Shown: one piece after another, positions 43,801 to 52,380 of the stretch
Layout: the number at the start of each line of letters is the position of its first letter
Position numbering within the stretch: the first letter of the stretch is position 1
Assembly: GCF_004803895.1 (NCBI RefSeq)
Contig: NZ_CP021978.1
Location: 992,001-1,056,000 of the forward strand
Reading direction: 5' to 3'
DNA length: 64,000 bases
DNA from: Streptomyces hawaiiensis
Lineage (GTDB): Bacteria; Actinomycetota; Actinomycetes; Streptomycetales; Streptomycetaceae
Translations under genes and position numbers: made by a program
Notes under the pieces: model-generated
The model's input: only the letters and a program-made list of their open reading frames with translations
What the model was told of the DNA's origin: nothing
Database searches by the model: none

Positions 43801-45501
43801 ATGCCGCTCCCCCGCCCGGAATCCTCACGGGTGGTCCTGATCGGCGTCGCGGACTACGACCACCTGCCGCCCCTCCCGGCCGTCCGGAACAACCTTGCGG
43901 CACTCGCCGACTTCTTCACCTCAGCACCAGGCTGGGGCCTGCCGCCCGAGCACTGCACGGTCGTCACCGACCCCAAACAGCCATCCGAATTCATCAACCC
44001 GGTCCAACAGGCAGCCGCCGAAGCCACCGACACCCTCCTCGTCTACTACAGCGGACACGGCCATCTCGACGACGAACTGCGGTACTCGGTCTCGGTCACC
44101 GGCTCCCGACAAGACGAGCCGTGGACCTGCCTGCCGTACGCATGGCTGAAGTCCGTGCTGATCCAAACCCGGGCGGAACGCCGGGTGGTGATCCTCGACA
44201 GCTGCTTCAGCGGACAAGCACACGGGCTGATGGCCGACGCGGCCGACGCGCTACGGGTGCAAGTGGCAACAACGGGAGCGGTGGTCATCAGCTCCGCCCG
44301 CCACGACCTGCCCGCGCTCGCACCGATCGGCGAGACCTACACCGCCTTCACCGGCGAACTGCTCCAGGTACTCACCCATGGCATCGCGGGCGGGCCCGCG
44401 GAGATCAGCGTCGACGCCGCCTATGCCCACGTCAAGGCGGCCTTGGCTGCACGGGGCCGCCCCACACCTGACCGAACAGGTACCGACACCTCCGGCGCCC
44501 TGCTCATCGCGCGCAACCCCGGCTTCCGGCCGCACACCCCCGCGGCTGCTCCGCGACCCGTTCCCGGGACACATCTGCAGGCACTGGCCAACCGGCTGTT
44601 CCCGCTGCCGGCGGACGTGCGAAGCACGAACCGACGCTACGTGGAACCGACCTCGGTCAGTGAGCGAGCGGAGCCGCCCCCGGTCGGCGAGCGATACGAG
44701 ATCCTCCTCCCTCTCGGGAGGGGAGGCATGGGAACCGTGCATGTGGCCTATGACCGTCTCCTGGACCGGCGGGTCGCGTTGAAGTCAATTCAGATTCACG
44801 GAGCCGATGAACCGTTTGAGCGGCAGGTCTTCTGGTCCGAGGTACGCGTCGCGGCGGCGTTGAGCCACCCGAACGTGGCTGCGATCCACGACGTGGTCGA
44901 GAGCAAGGCCGGGCGCTTCTTCGTGATGGAGCTTGTCCCGGGAATCGATCTGTCGACTGCGCTCGGTGAGGGGCCGCTGTCGCCCGATCAGGCTGCGGAG
45001 GCCGTCCATGACGTGCTGTCCGGGCTGGAGGCCGCCCACCAACGTGGGGTGGTCCACTGCGACGTCAAACCAGGCAACATCATGCTGACGCCGAACGGCA
45101 GGGTCAAGATCCTCGACTTCGGGGTCTCCCACGTCATCACAGAGGAGGGGCGGGGACCCCTGCACCGAGGTGACGGGACCATGGTGGGCACGCCCGTCTA
45201 CATGGCACCTGAAAGTCTCCTCGGCCAACTTCCGACCACATCCGCCGACATCTATGGCGCGGGGGTGGTGTTCTACGAACTGTGTACCGGACAACCGCCG
45301 TTCCTTGCCGACAATGTCGCCAAGGTGGCGGCGCTCAAGAACGCGGGTCCTGCCACGCCGCCAAGCCAGATCCTCCCCACACTGCCCTCCACGTATCAGA
45401 CGATCATCATGCGGGCCCTTGAGCGTGATCCCCGGGAGCGGTACAGCAGTGCTGCCGAGATGCGCGCCGCGATCGCAGCCGCCCTTTACGGCGCGAACTG
45501 A
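43801..45501 (+). CDS. Caspase-like peptidase fused to Ser/Thr protein kinase
   Basis: 566 residues. Residues 8-240 form a C14 caspase/metacaspase-like domain: VVLIGVADYDHLPPLPAVRN, His86 in YYSGHGHLDD and nucleophile Cys135 in ILDSCFSGQA. After a Pro-rich linker, residues 299-560 form a PknB-type kinase: glycine loop LGRGGMGTVHVAY, Lys328 in VALKSI, catalytic HCDVKPGN (Asp421) and DFG (Asp439), then GTPVYMAPE. HRD is replaced by HCD, which often goes with control not dependent on activation-loop phosphorylation. All catalytic residues are present. No TM segment follows the kinase, so it is cytosolic. ATG 43801 follows the EACC1 stop. Confidence 0.88.
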   Translation: MPLPRPESSRVVLIGVADYDHLPPLPAVRNNLAALADFFTSAPGWGLPPEHCTVVTDPKQPSEFINPVQQAAAEATDTLLVYYSGHGHLDDELRYSVSVTGSRQDEPWTCLPYAWLKSVLIQTRAERRVVILDSCFSGQAHGLMADAADALRVQVATTGAVVISSARHDLPALAPIGETYTAFTGELLQVLTHGIAGGPAEISVDAAYAHVKAALAARGRPTPDRTGTDTSGALLIARNPGFRPHTPAAAPRPVPGTHLQALANRLFPLPADVRSTNRRYVEPTSVSERAEPPPVGERYEILLPLGRGGMGTVHVAYDRLLDRRVALKSIQIHGADEPFERQVFWSEVRVAAALSHPNVAAIHDVVESKAGRFFVMELVPGIDLSTALGEGPLSPDQAAEAVHDVLSGLEAAHQRGVVHCDVKPGNIMLTPNGRVKILDFGVSHVITEEGRGPLHRGDGTMVGTPVYMAPESLLGQLPTTSADIYGAGVVFYELCTGQPPFLADNVAKVAALKNAGPATPPSQILPTLPSTYQTIIMRALERDPRERYSSAAEMRAAIAAALYGAN

Positions 45502-45619
45502 CCCGCCGAGGCACCACCGAGCCGGGCGCAACATAGCCGCAGATCGCCGGTTAGCCAAACCGGCGATCTTCCGGACCATTGTTCCTCCCACCCCGCCCCC
45601 CTCGCGTGGAAGGAATCTC

Positions 45620-46045
45620 ATGTCCCAGCCCCCTCCCACGTCGGCCTTCGCGCCGACTCCCGACCCGCTCACCCCCGACCGGGACATCACCCACGCCCAC
45701 TTCCAGGCCGGTGACACCGTCGTCGTCCTGAAGGGGGTGGCCGGCGGGGAACTGTGGGGGGACGCGATGCGCGTCGTGGCCCCGTCCTGGCACACCCCGA
45801 CCGACGAGGACGGATGGCGGCTGCGGGATGCGACCGGCGGAGTCCAGTCCTACATCACCGGCCACCCCCGCTACTTCGTTCATCTCTCGCGCCGCTGCCC
45901 GGACTGCCTTATCTACCTGCGGGCCATGGAGAATGCTCTCCTGCTGCGGTTCGCCGACCGCGACAAGCTGATCGACTGCGGCTGGTACACCACCACCGCC
46001 CTGGGCCAGCTCGTGCACATCGCCGACATCCGGGGCGGCCGGTGA
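45620..46045 (+). CDS. Hypothetical mobile-element protein
   Basis: 141 residues I cannot assign to a named family. A beta-rich region (DITHAHFQAGDTVVVLKGVA, then WRLRDATGGVQSYITGHPRY) is followed by RRCPDCLIYLRAMENALLLR and a C-terminal VHIADIRGGR. AAGGA lies upstream of ATG 45620. Its TGA overlaps the GTG of the relaxase-like gene, tying it to a mobilization operon rather than to the caspase gene 118 bases upstream. Confidence 0.65.
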   Translation: MSQPPPTSAFAPTPDPLTPDRDITHAHFQAGDTVVVLKGVAGGELWGDAMRVVAPSWHTPTDEDGWRLRDATGGVQSYITGHPRYFVHLSRRCPDCLIYLRAMENALLLRFADRDKLIDCGWYTTTALGQLVHIADIRGGR

Positions 46046-46886
46046 TCCCCCGCCTCCACGAGCGCAGCCACACGCCGAGCGATGCACTCGCCGAGGCGCT
46101 GGGGCGATCCCTCTCTCCGAAAGAGAGCCTGATGGAGTACACCATCGTCGCCCACTGGCCGGGCCTCGACTACTACACCCTCGGCGACGAGCAGAGGATC
46201 TGGACGTCAGTCGAGTGGGCCGAGCACCTCGAAGATCCGTACCTGGAGCATCCGTTCGCGGCCAGCCCGGACAACAGCCGGCGGGCGATTCTCCACCTCG
46301 ACGCCCGGCTTCACCCGGGCGACAGGGAGCTGACCGGTCCCGAGTGGGCTGAAATCGCCCACCGGTTCGCGCGGGCCGCCGGTGTCGAGATTCCCGGCAA
46401 GGAGCACGGCTGCCGGTGGATCGCCGTTCAGGCCCAATCCGGACGCCTCGACCTGATCGCCAACCTGATCCGCCTCGACGGCGCGTGGCACGCCCGCCCA
46501 CGGACATCCTGCGGCGCCTCTCGGACGAGGCGCGCTGCATCGAGCAGGACCTGAACCTGATCCCCGCACGCACCGGACCCACAACACGATCCGCTGTCCG
46601 TACGGCTCCCACCGCATCCGCGCAGTTCGCAAGCGTCCTCACCCAGCTCGCCGACGAGCAGGCTGGCCCGCTGGCCACGGTCCGCGGATTGGTCGAGCAC
46701 ACCGCTCACCGCATCGCCCGCCAGCCGGGGGCCGCCGGCACCGACACGGCGCACCGCCTGGAGCTGATCGCCCGCCGCCTCTACGCCATCCAGGAGGACC
46801 TGGACACCACCGCCGCCCACTTGGTCCAGGCCCGAGTCGCCGCCGCTCCGGCCACCGCCCGCAACACCGCCCACCGATCTCCGTAG
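46042..46886 (+). pseudogene. Relaxase-like mobilization protein, frameshifted
   Basis: From GTG 46042 the frame reads SRRAILHLDARLHPGDRELT, GPEWAEIAHRFARAAGVEI and CRWIAVQAQSGRLDLIANLI, the order seen in Streptomyces relaxase/mobilization proteins. At about 46497 the frame must shift to continue (TDILRRLSDEARCIEQDLNL, then HTAHRIARQPGAAGTDTAHR) to TAG 46886. The expected HxH-type metal site reads RLDLIAN, without histidines, so even a repaired protein may lack nicking activity. Confidence 0.6.
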
Positions 46887-46899
46887 GAGAAACGCCTCA

Positions 46900-47601
46900 T
46901 TGGCCCGTACCGACCGCTTCCTGGACATCCGCCGTGACCCGCATTCCGACGAACTCCTCGCCCGAGGCGGCGACTCCGAGGCGCACAGCGTTCTCCAGCG
47001 CGCGGGCTTCATCGCCGTCGTCCGCCTCCACGAGACCTACCACCGCGCACCCGCCGGCCTCACCGAGGGCGACGAGTCCCGTCTCGCCACCGACGCCGTC
47101 GCCCGCCTGCGGGCCACCGGGTACCACGTCGACTGCGACGGGCCCTTCGACACCGAAGCCCGGCCCGCCCGCTATCCCGCGCTCGGTGCCTCGGTCTCCC
47201 ACCTCGCCGGGCGTCTACGCAAGGCCACCGACACCGCTGAGGCAGCCGACATCCTCACCGAACTGACCGCGCCCCACGACGGCGTCCTCGCCGGGTTCGG
47301 GGAAACACTCGGCGCCTTGGCGGAGTTCTTCGACGGCCTTGGCAACGCGAGCGATCCGCACACCGCCCGGCGCCTGCGCTACCTCGCCGACGAATACGTA
47401 CGTGTCATCCACTCCGACCTCGCGCACACCCGCGAACGGATGGCCGACCGGCACGCCCCTCACCCCGGCCGGCGTAACTGCGACGAGCAGGTTCCCGACC
47501 ACGAGCCCGAACGCTCCGCGGTGTGCGCCTGCCCACCGCCGCCGCGTGCGCTGCCGGCCCCGGCACCGCCGCCCGTCGGTGCCACCCGCCTTCGCCGCTG
47601 A
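46900..47601 (+). CDS. Hypothetical mobile-element protein
   Basis: 233 residues from a TTG start with AGGAG ten bases upstream. The N-terminus (FLDIRRDPHSDELLARGGDS) and AGFIAVVRLHETYHRAPAGL begin an alpha/beta domain; a helical middle (LGALAEFFDGLGNASDPHTA) and a Pro-rich tail follow. No family recognised. It is collinear with the other genes of this block. Confidence 0.6.
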   Translation: MARTDRFLDIRRDPHSDELLARGGDSEAHSVLQRAGFIAVVRLHETYHRAPAGLTEGDESRLATDAVARLRATGYHVDCDGPFDTEARPARYPALGASVSHLAGRLRKATDTAEAADILTELTAPHDGVLAGFGETLGALAEFFDGLGNASDPHTARRLRYLADEYVRVIHSDLAHTRERMADRHAPHPGRRNCDEQVPDHEPERSAVCACPPPPRALPAPAPPPVGATRLRR

Positions 47602-47626
47602 GCCCCTGCAACTGCCCAAGGACACC

Positions 47627-48385
47627 ATGCACGACCACGACACCTCCGAGCGCCTCGCCTCGTACGCCGACGTCCTCGCCGGTGAACTCCCCGACACCTG
47701 GACCAGCTCCCACCTCTCACCGGACGCCAAGGACGACCTCACCGAACTCGCCGACCGCATCTGGGACCTGGACCTAGTCGCCGCCTCCCTCGCCGAACAC
47801 CCGCTGAACCAGGCTGCCATCCTGAGCCGCCCGGACGGCGCGCAGCTGGTCCTTCTGGACCGGCACGACGAGCACAACGGCTTCCTGATCGCTGCCGTCG
47901 CCCCGCGTGCCCTGCCCGACGAGGCGTACCGCGCCGTCCCCGAGCCCAACGGCATCGCCCTGGCGGACGACCCTTTCCTGAGTGCTGAGCAGGTCGCCGG
48001 TGATCTGCTGGCCCGCTACGACCGTGCGCTCACCCAGGTCCGGCACAACGCCCTGGGCGGCATCCAGCCCTCCCAGCCGGACCGGGTCGTCCTGACCTGG
48101 CAGCCGGACGGCAGCGTCGCCGCCGCCCCCGCCGACGGCCGGGCTGGCCCGATCCTCGTCGCCCACGGCTTCGTCCAGGACCCGGACAGCGGCATCTACC
48201 GCCTGGGGGGCGACGACACCCAGGCCCAGGCCCGCGCCGTGCGCGAGATCGGACCGCAGCTCGACGCACTCGGCATCGGCACCGCTCTCCAGCACCCCGC
48301 CGGCCGACACGCGCCCACCTCCACCGCGGCTTCCATGCCACCCGTACCGGCCGGCACTCGTACGCCGTCCGCCAGGACTCGATGA
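47627..48385 (+). CDS. Hypothetical mobile-element protein
   Basis: 252 residues from ATG 47627 (AAGGA upstream). It has a helical N-terminus (SERLASYADVLAGELPDTWT) and AILSRPDGAQLVLLDRHDEH. The C-terminal part carries VVLTWQPDGSVAAAPADGRA and GIYRLGGDDTQAQARAV, which resembles the domain at the start of the next gene (LVVAIGGTEKAADILQRTGG). The shared 'small beta unit plus helix' may bind DNA. Its stop overlaps the next ATG. Confidence 0.6.
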   Translation: MHDHDTSERLASYADVLAGELPDTWTSSHLSPDAKDDLTELADRIWDLDLVAASLAEHPLNQAAILSRPDGAQLVLLDRHDEHNGFLIAAVAPRALPDEAYRAVPEPNGIALADDPFLSAEQVAGDLLARYDRALTQVRHNALGGIQPSQPDRVVLTWQPDGSVAAAPADGRAGPILVAHGFVQDPDSGIYRLGGDDTQAQARAVREIGPQLDALGIGTALQHPAGRHAPTSTAASMPPVPAGTRTPSARTR

Positions 48386-49029
48386 ACCCTAAGGAGCCCG
48401 ACTTCTGGGTCCTGGAGTACGTCACCATCACCAAGGACGCCCGCACCGGCCTGGTCGTCGCCATCGGCGGCACCGAGAAGGCGGCGGACATCCTCCAGCG
48501 GACCGGTGGCTTCCTCTCCGCACCAGGCCCCCGCGGGGACTACCACCGTCTTCCGCACGGGCTGCCCATCGAGCAGCAGCGCCTGAAGGCGACCACCGCC
48601 TCGCACGCCCTGCTCGCCGCCGGCCACAGCGTCCACCTCGACCCGGCCCTCAACATGCTGGCCATCCCGGACGGCGAACGTGAGGCAGCCCTGCGCTACC
48701 TCGCCCGTCTCACCGAGCAGGTCGCCGCCGCTGAGACCAGCAGTCAGGTGGCCGAGGTCCTGACCGAGGTCGCTGCCCCCGTGCACGGGCTGCTGCCCCT
48801 GACCAGGGAAGTGATCGTCCGAGCCTGGATCGCCGCCAGCGATCTCCAAGGCGCCAGGCCCGGTGAGGAACCCGAGCCCATCGCACGGCTCGGGGGCACC
48901 GCCGACTCCTTGAGCGAAGCCGCCCGCGTCATCCTGCGCGCCCGCAACCACGCCGCCCGCCCTGCGCAGCCGCCAGCCACCGCGCCTGCGCCGGGCCGCG
49001 TCCAGCCCCCTATATTCCGCCGCCGTTGA
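48382..49029 (+). CDS. Hypothetical mobile-element protein
   Basis: 215 residues beginning at an ATGA overlap. Visible parts are VVAIGGTEKAADILQRTGGF with RGDYHRLPHGLPIEQQRLKA, a Leu/Ala-rich helical region (EREAALRYLARLTEQVAAAE; SSQVAEVLTEVAAPVHGLLP) and a Pro-rich tail. The helical region parallels AADILTELTAPHDGVLAGF of the 46900 protein and QAAQVIARVLDPDAGVLGG of the 49725 protein, a motif shared across the block. Function unknown. Confidence 0.6.
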   Translation: MNPKEPDFWVLEYVTITKDARTGLVVAIGGTEKAADILQRTGGFLSAPGPRGDYHRLPHGLPIEQQRLKATTASHALLAAGHSVHLDPALNMLAIPDGEREAALRYLARLTEQVAAAETSSQVAEVLTEVAAPVHGLLPLTREVIVRAWIAASDLQGARPGEEPEPIARLGGTADSLSEAARVILRARNHAARPAQPPATAPAPGRVQPPIFRRR

Positions 49030-49045
49030 CCCCGGAGAGAAACGT

Positions 49046-49459
49046 ATGGCCAACCTCGCCGACGAGTACGGCACGGACGTCGAGATCTACATCAGGGCCC
49101 TGACGACCACCATCCACGCCGACACCCCCACCGGCGCCCCCGCTGGGCTCCACGGCCTGCTGGAACAGCTCGGCCTGGAACGCCACGAGTACCCCGCCGA
49201 CACGCCCATCTATATCTGGCACACCGTGCCCGAACACCTCGGTGCCGACGAGCAGAAGCGCCTGGCGACCCGCGCCATCCCTGCCCTGCTCCTGGCCGGG
49301 TACGAGGTCAACTGCGCGCCCGACGTCTTCGACGAAGCCACCTACCGACAGGCCGTGCACGACCTCCGCACCCGAGCGGCCCGCCCTGCCGCACGGCCAC
49401 AGGCACCGGCCGCATCCCCCTCGCACCCAGTCCCGGCCCCGGCCCGCCGCACCCCGTGA
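49046..49459 (+). CDS. Hypothetical mobile-element protein
   Basis: 137 residues with GGAGAG upstream of ATG 49046. It reads GTDVEIYIRALTTTIHADTP, then LLEQLGLERHEYPADTPIYI and EQKRLATRAIPALLLAGYEV, an alpha/beta domain also seen at the start of the 46900 protein (VARLRATGYHVDCDG-like ending). Pro/Ala-rich tail. Function unknown. Confidence 0.6.
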   Translation: MANLADEYGTDVEIYIRALTTTIHADTPTGAPAGLHGLLEQLGLERHEYPADTPIYIWHTVPEHLGADEQKRLATRAIPALLLAGYEVNCAPDVFDEATYRQAVHDLRTRAARPAARPQAPAASPSHPVPAPARRTP

Positions 49460-49528
49460 GCCGCCCGGGCGGCCCCGGCACCACGCCGGGGTCGCCCACC
49501 GCACCGCCCGATTCCCGGAGAAACCCGC

Positions 49529-49702
49529 ATACCCACACCGATCAGCAACCGGCTCAAGCCCCGACTCGCCACGGCTCTCTTCCGCCGCTATCTACGCGCC
49601 TGCATCCCGACCGGCCCCAACCACCCCTCCCCGCTGGCCGGCGCCCGACCGGAGGGCGTCCTCGCCGAGAAGCAGCGCGTCGGGCAGCCCCACCACCACT
49701 GA
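49529..49702 (+). CDS. Small basic ORF with an ATA at the start position
   Basis: 57 codons reading PTPISNRLKPRLATALFRRY and ending EGVLAEKQRVGQPHHH. A GGAG site lies eight bases before ATA 49529, where a normal start would be expected. It fits exactly between neighbouring genes of the block. Either ATA is used at low level, the start has mutated, or the ORF is not real. Confidence 0.35.
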   Translation: MPTPISNRLKPRLATALFRRYLRACIPTGPNHPSPLAGARPEGVLAEKQRVGQPHHH

Positions 49703-49724
49703 CCGTCCACGGACCCGGAGGAGC

Positions 49725-50228
49725 ATGTCCCACCCCGCCCCCTACCCGGTCAGTCTGGCCGACGAGATCACCCGCCAGCTCGGCCAGCTCGCCGACCACC
49801 TGTCTCAACTTCCCCCGCCCCAGGCCGCTCAGGTCATCGCCCGCGTTCTCGACCCGGACGCCGGAGTCCTCGGCGGCGTCACCCACCTCGTCGCCACCGG
49901 CAGCGTGTTCGCCAAGGACCAGGCAGAGCGAGGCACGCTCCCCGCGGAGGTATGGCTCGCTCTGGGCCGCGCCTCGAACGAGTTGCACGACATCACCCTC
50001 GACCTGGACGAACACCAAGACACCCTCCAGCGCGTCGGCACCCAGCCCGCTCCTACAGCGGCGAAACTCCCGGCGCTCGCACCGCTCGTCGTCCGGCGGT
50101 GCCAGGTGGGACTGTCATGGCTCAGAACGGGTGGCCACCACCCTGCAACCACGGCCGGCGGATTGTCGGCCTGTGCCAGCAGCTTGCGGGCTCCAGCGTG
50201 CAGGGCGGTGTTGGCCCGGTGCCACTGA
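49725..50228 (+). CDS. Hypothetical mobile-element protein
   Basis: 167 residues from ATG 49725 (GGAGGAG upstream). The conserved part is SLADEITRQLGQLADHLSQL, QAAQVIARVLDPDAGVLGGV and ASNELHDITLDLDEHQDTLQ, a helical protein with a coiled-coil-like pattern. After about residue 120 the sequence looks random (Cys/Arg-rich), suggesting that its original end was lost where the block meets non-coding DNA. Confidence 0.6.
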   Translation: MSHPAPYPVSLADEITRQLGQLADHLSQLPPPQAAQVIARVLDPDAGVLGGVTHLVATGSVFAKDQAERGTLPAEVWLALGRASNELHDITLDLDEHQDTLQRVGTQPAPTAAKLPALAPLVVRRCQVGLSWLRTGGHHPATTAGGLSACASSLRAPACRAVLARCH

Positions 50229-50937
50229 CTGGCCGGGAGTGCGAGCAAGTTGACGCAGGGCCCGACCGCTGCATGCCGTCGGGCGGCCGGCCCGAGCGAG
50301 AGTTTCACTCATCGGCGCCGATCATCAATCCAACGAGCGAGACGAAGGCCCTCATCGTCGATCAAGATCCGGACCATTCACGGGCCAACGACTCCGACGA
50401 GGTGTCCATGGCTGCTATGTGCGCAGGTCAGCGGCGTGTTGGCGGTGTACCACCAGCAGACGAAGAATCTGCTGGGAGGGACGGGACCTCGCCATGTGCT
50501 GCTACCCGCGGGAGGACACACCGGCAGGTATGCACCCTCGTCGGGGGGTTGCCCATAGTTCCGCGATACATGTCGCCACATCGGTGGCGACCACCTACCA
50601 AGGCTCGCCCGATCTGGCCCAATTTGACGCAGTGTAGTCAGCACCAAGTCAGCACGGGAGAGGTGAGAACGGGTGATGACATGCGCTTTTAGTCAGCACC
50701 AAACCAGCACGGGAGTCAGCACCCCACCACCAAATCATGCCCGAACAGTGCAACCCGGACAGCGCTTTGCCGGGCTCGGTTGGGGCTCTCGCGGAGACTC
50801 CAGCGGCACCCTCATGGTGGCCGCACGCACCTCCACACCCAGAACTATGGTGCCCCACCACATGTGCCACTGACCTGCGCATTCCTACGGTATGGCGACA
50901 CGAACACGTCCCCGCCAACCGCTTGGAAGTGGTGCCG
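50229..50937. other. Long non-coding interval at the island edge
   Basis: About 700 bases without a supportable gene. It contains a perfect short hairpin, GTCGCCAC-atcg-GTGGCGAC (50572-50591), and two 26-bp direct repeats (separate entry). The MHS transporter gene starts at its right end. Confidence 0.5.
50635..50715 (+). repeat. Two 26-bp direct repeats, 24/26 identical
   Basis: TAGTCAGCACCAAGTCAGCA-cgggag at 50635-50660 and the same with AC for GT at positions 14-15 at 50690-50715, 55 bp apart. A further AGTCAGCACC follows the second copy. The place, at the border between mobile-element genes and chromosomal genes, suggests arm-type binding sites or an old attachment site; this is a guess. 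Confidence 0.6.
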
Positions 50938-52329
50938 ATGTCCTCCCCCGCAACCGCTCCCCCACCCCCCGCCAGCCTCAAACGCATCGTCGCCGCCAGC
51001 CTCATCGGCACCACCATCGAGTGGTACGACTTCTTCCTCTACGGCTCCGCCGCCGCGCTCGTGTTCAACAAGCTGTTCTTCCCGGACTCCGACCCGCTCG
51101 TCGGCACGCTGCTGTCGTTCCTGACGTACGCGGTCGGGTTCGCCGCCCGGCCGCTGGGCGCGCTGGTGTTCGGGCACTACGGCGACCGGCTCGGACGCAA
51201 GAAGCTGCTGGTGCTGAGTCTGCTGCTGATGGGCGGGGCGACCTTCGCCATCGGGCTGCTGCCGACGCACGCCTCCATCGGATCCGCCGCGCCGGTGCTG
51301 CTCACCGTGCTCCGGCTGGTCCAGGGGTTCGCGCTCGGCGGTGAGTGGGGCGGCGCTGTGCTGCTGGTGTCGGAGCACGGGGACGCGCGGCGGCGCGGGT
51401 TCTGGGCGTCGTGGCCGCAGACCGGAGCGCCGGCGGGGCAGCTTCTCGCCACCGGGGTGCTGTCACTGCTCACGGCCCTGCTGTCGGACGCCGCGTTCGG
51501 AAGCTGGGGCTGGCGGGTGCCGTTCCTGCTCTCCGGGGTGCTGGTCATCGTCGGTTTGTGGATTCGTCTGTCTGTCGATGAATCGCCGGTCTTCAAGCAG
51601 GCGCTGGCGCAGGCCGAGGCCCGCAGGGCGGACGTCGCGGCGGAGGCCGAGAAGCTGCCGCTCGTCTCCGTACTGCGGCACCACTGGCGCGACGTCCTGG
51701 TCGCCATGGGGGCGCGCATGGCGGAGAACATCAGCTACTACGTCATCACCGCGTTCATCCTCGTCTACGCCACCACCTCGGCCGGCGTCTCCAAGCAGAC
51801 CGCGCTGAACGCGGTGCTCATCGCCTCGGCCGTGCACTTCGCCGTCATCCCGGCGTGGGGCGCGCTGTCCGACCGGATCGGCCGACGGCCCGTGTATCTG
51901 ATGGGTGCGGTGGGTGTCGGGCTGTGGATGTTCCCGTTCTTCTCGCTGATCGACACCGGCGGCTTCGGCAACCTGATCCTCGCCGTCACCGTCGGGCTGG
52001 TCCTGCACGGGGCGATGTACGCGCCCCAGGCCGCGTTCTTCACCGAGATGTTCGCGACGCGCATGCGCTACTCCGGTGCGTCGATCGGCGCCCAGTTCGC
52101 CTCGGTCGCGGCGGGCGCGCCCGCGCCGCTGATCGCCACCGCGCTGCTGTCCGACTACGGCAGCTCCACACCGATCGCACTGTACGTCATCGCCGCTGCC
52201 GTGCTCACGGTCATCGCGGTGGCGGCGGCCGAGGAAACGCGCCACCGGGACCTGGCCGACGTCGCTCTTCCCACCGGCCCGGGAGCGGACCGGACGACCG
52301 CCGCGGCGCAGGACGCCCGCACCACCTGA
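50938..52329 (+). CDS. MFS transporter, MHS (metabolite:H+ symporter) family
   Basis: 463 residues with twelve membrane segments. It has the MHS N-terminus (GTTIEWYDFFLYGSAAALVF), the MFS loop FGHYGDRLGRKKLLVLSLLL and the repeat ALSDRIGRRPVYL between TM8 and 9. Relatives import organic acids such as shikimate, citrate or ketoacids with protons. ATG 50938 has GGAAG upstream. It converges on a PucR-type regulator gene followed by a 3-hydroxybutyrate dehydrogenase gene, so uptake of 3-hydroxybutyrate or a similar acid is plausible. Confidence 0.9.
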   Translation: MSSPATAPPPPASLKRIVAASLIGTTIEWYDFFLYGSAAALVFNKLFFPDSDPLVGTLLSFLTYAVGFAARPLGALVFGHYGDRLGRKKLLVLSLLLMGGATFAIGLLPTHASIGSAAPVLLTVLRLVQGFALGGEWGGAVLLVSEHGDARRRGFWASWPQTGAPAGQLLATGVLSLLTALLSDAAFGSWGWRVPFLLSGVLVIVGLWIRLSVDESPVFKQALAQAEARRADVAAEAEKLPLVSVLRHHWRDVLVAMGARMAENISYYVITAFILVYATTSAGVSKQTALNAVLIASAVHFAVIPAWGALSDRIGRRPVYLMGAVGVGLWMFPFFSLIDTGGFGNLILAVTVGLVLHGAMYAPQAAFFTEMFATRMRYSGASIGAQFASVAAGAPAPLIATALLSDYGSSTPIALYVIAAAVLTVIAVAAAEETRHRDLADVALPTGPGADRTTAAAQDARTT

Positions 52330-52354
52330 CTCAGCGAGGACGCGTGATCCACGG

Positions 52355-52380
52355 CCCCCGTACCTCCCTGCGTACGGGGG
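52355..52380. terminator. Bidirectional terminator between convergent genes
   Basis: CCCCCGTAC and GTACGGGGG pair perfectly around an eight-base loop, exactly between the convergent transporter and PucR genes. Confidence 0.75.

Noticed and set aside
43895..44149. Short overlapping frames inside the caspase-kinase gene
   Set aside because: Thr/Ser/Pro-rich shadow translations without motifs or ribosome sites.
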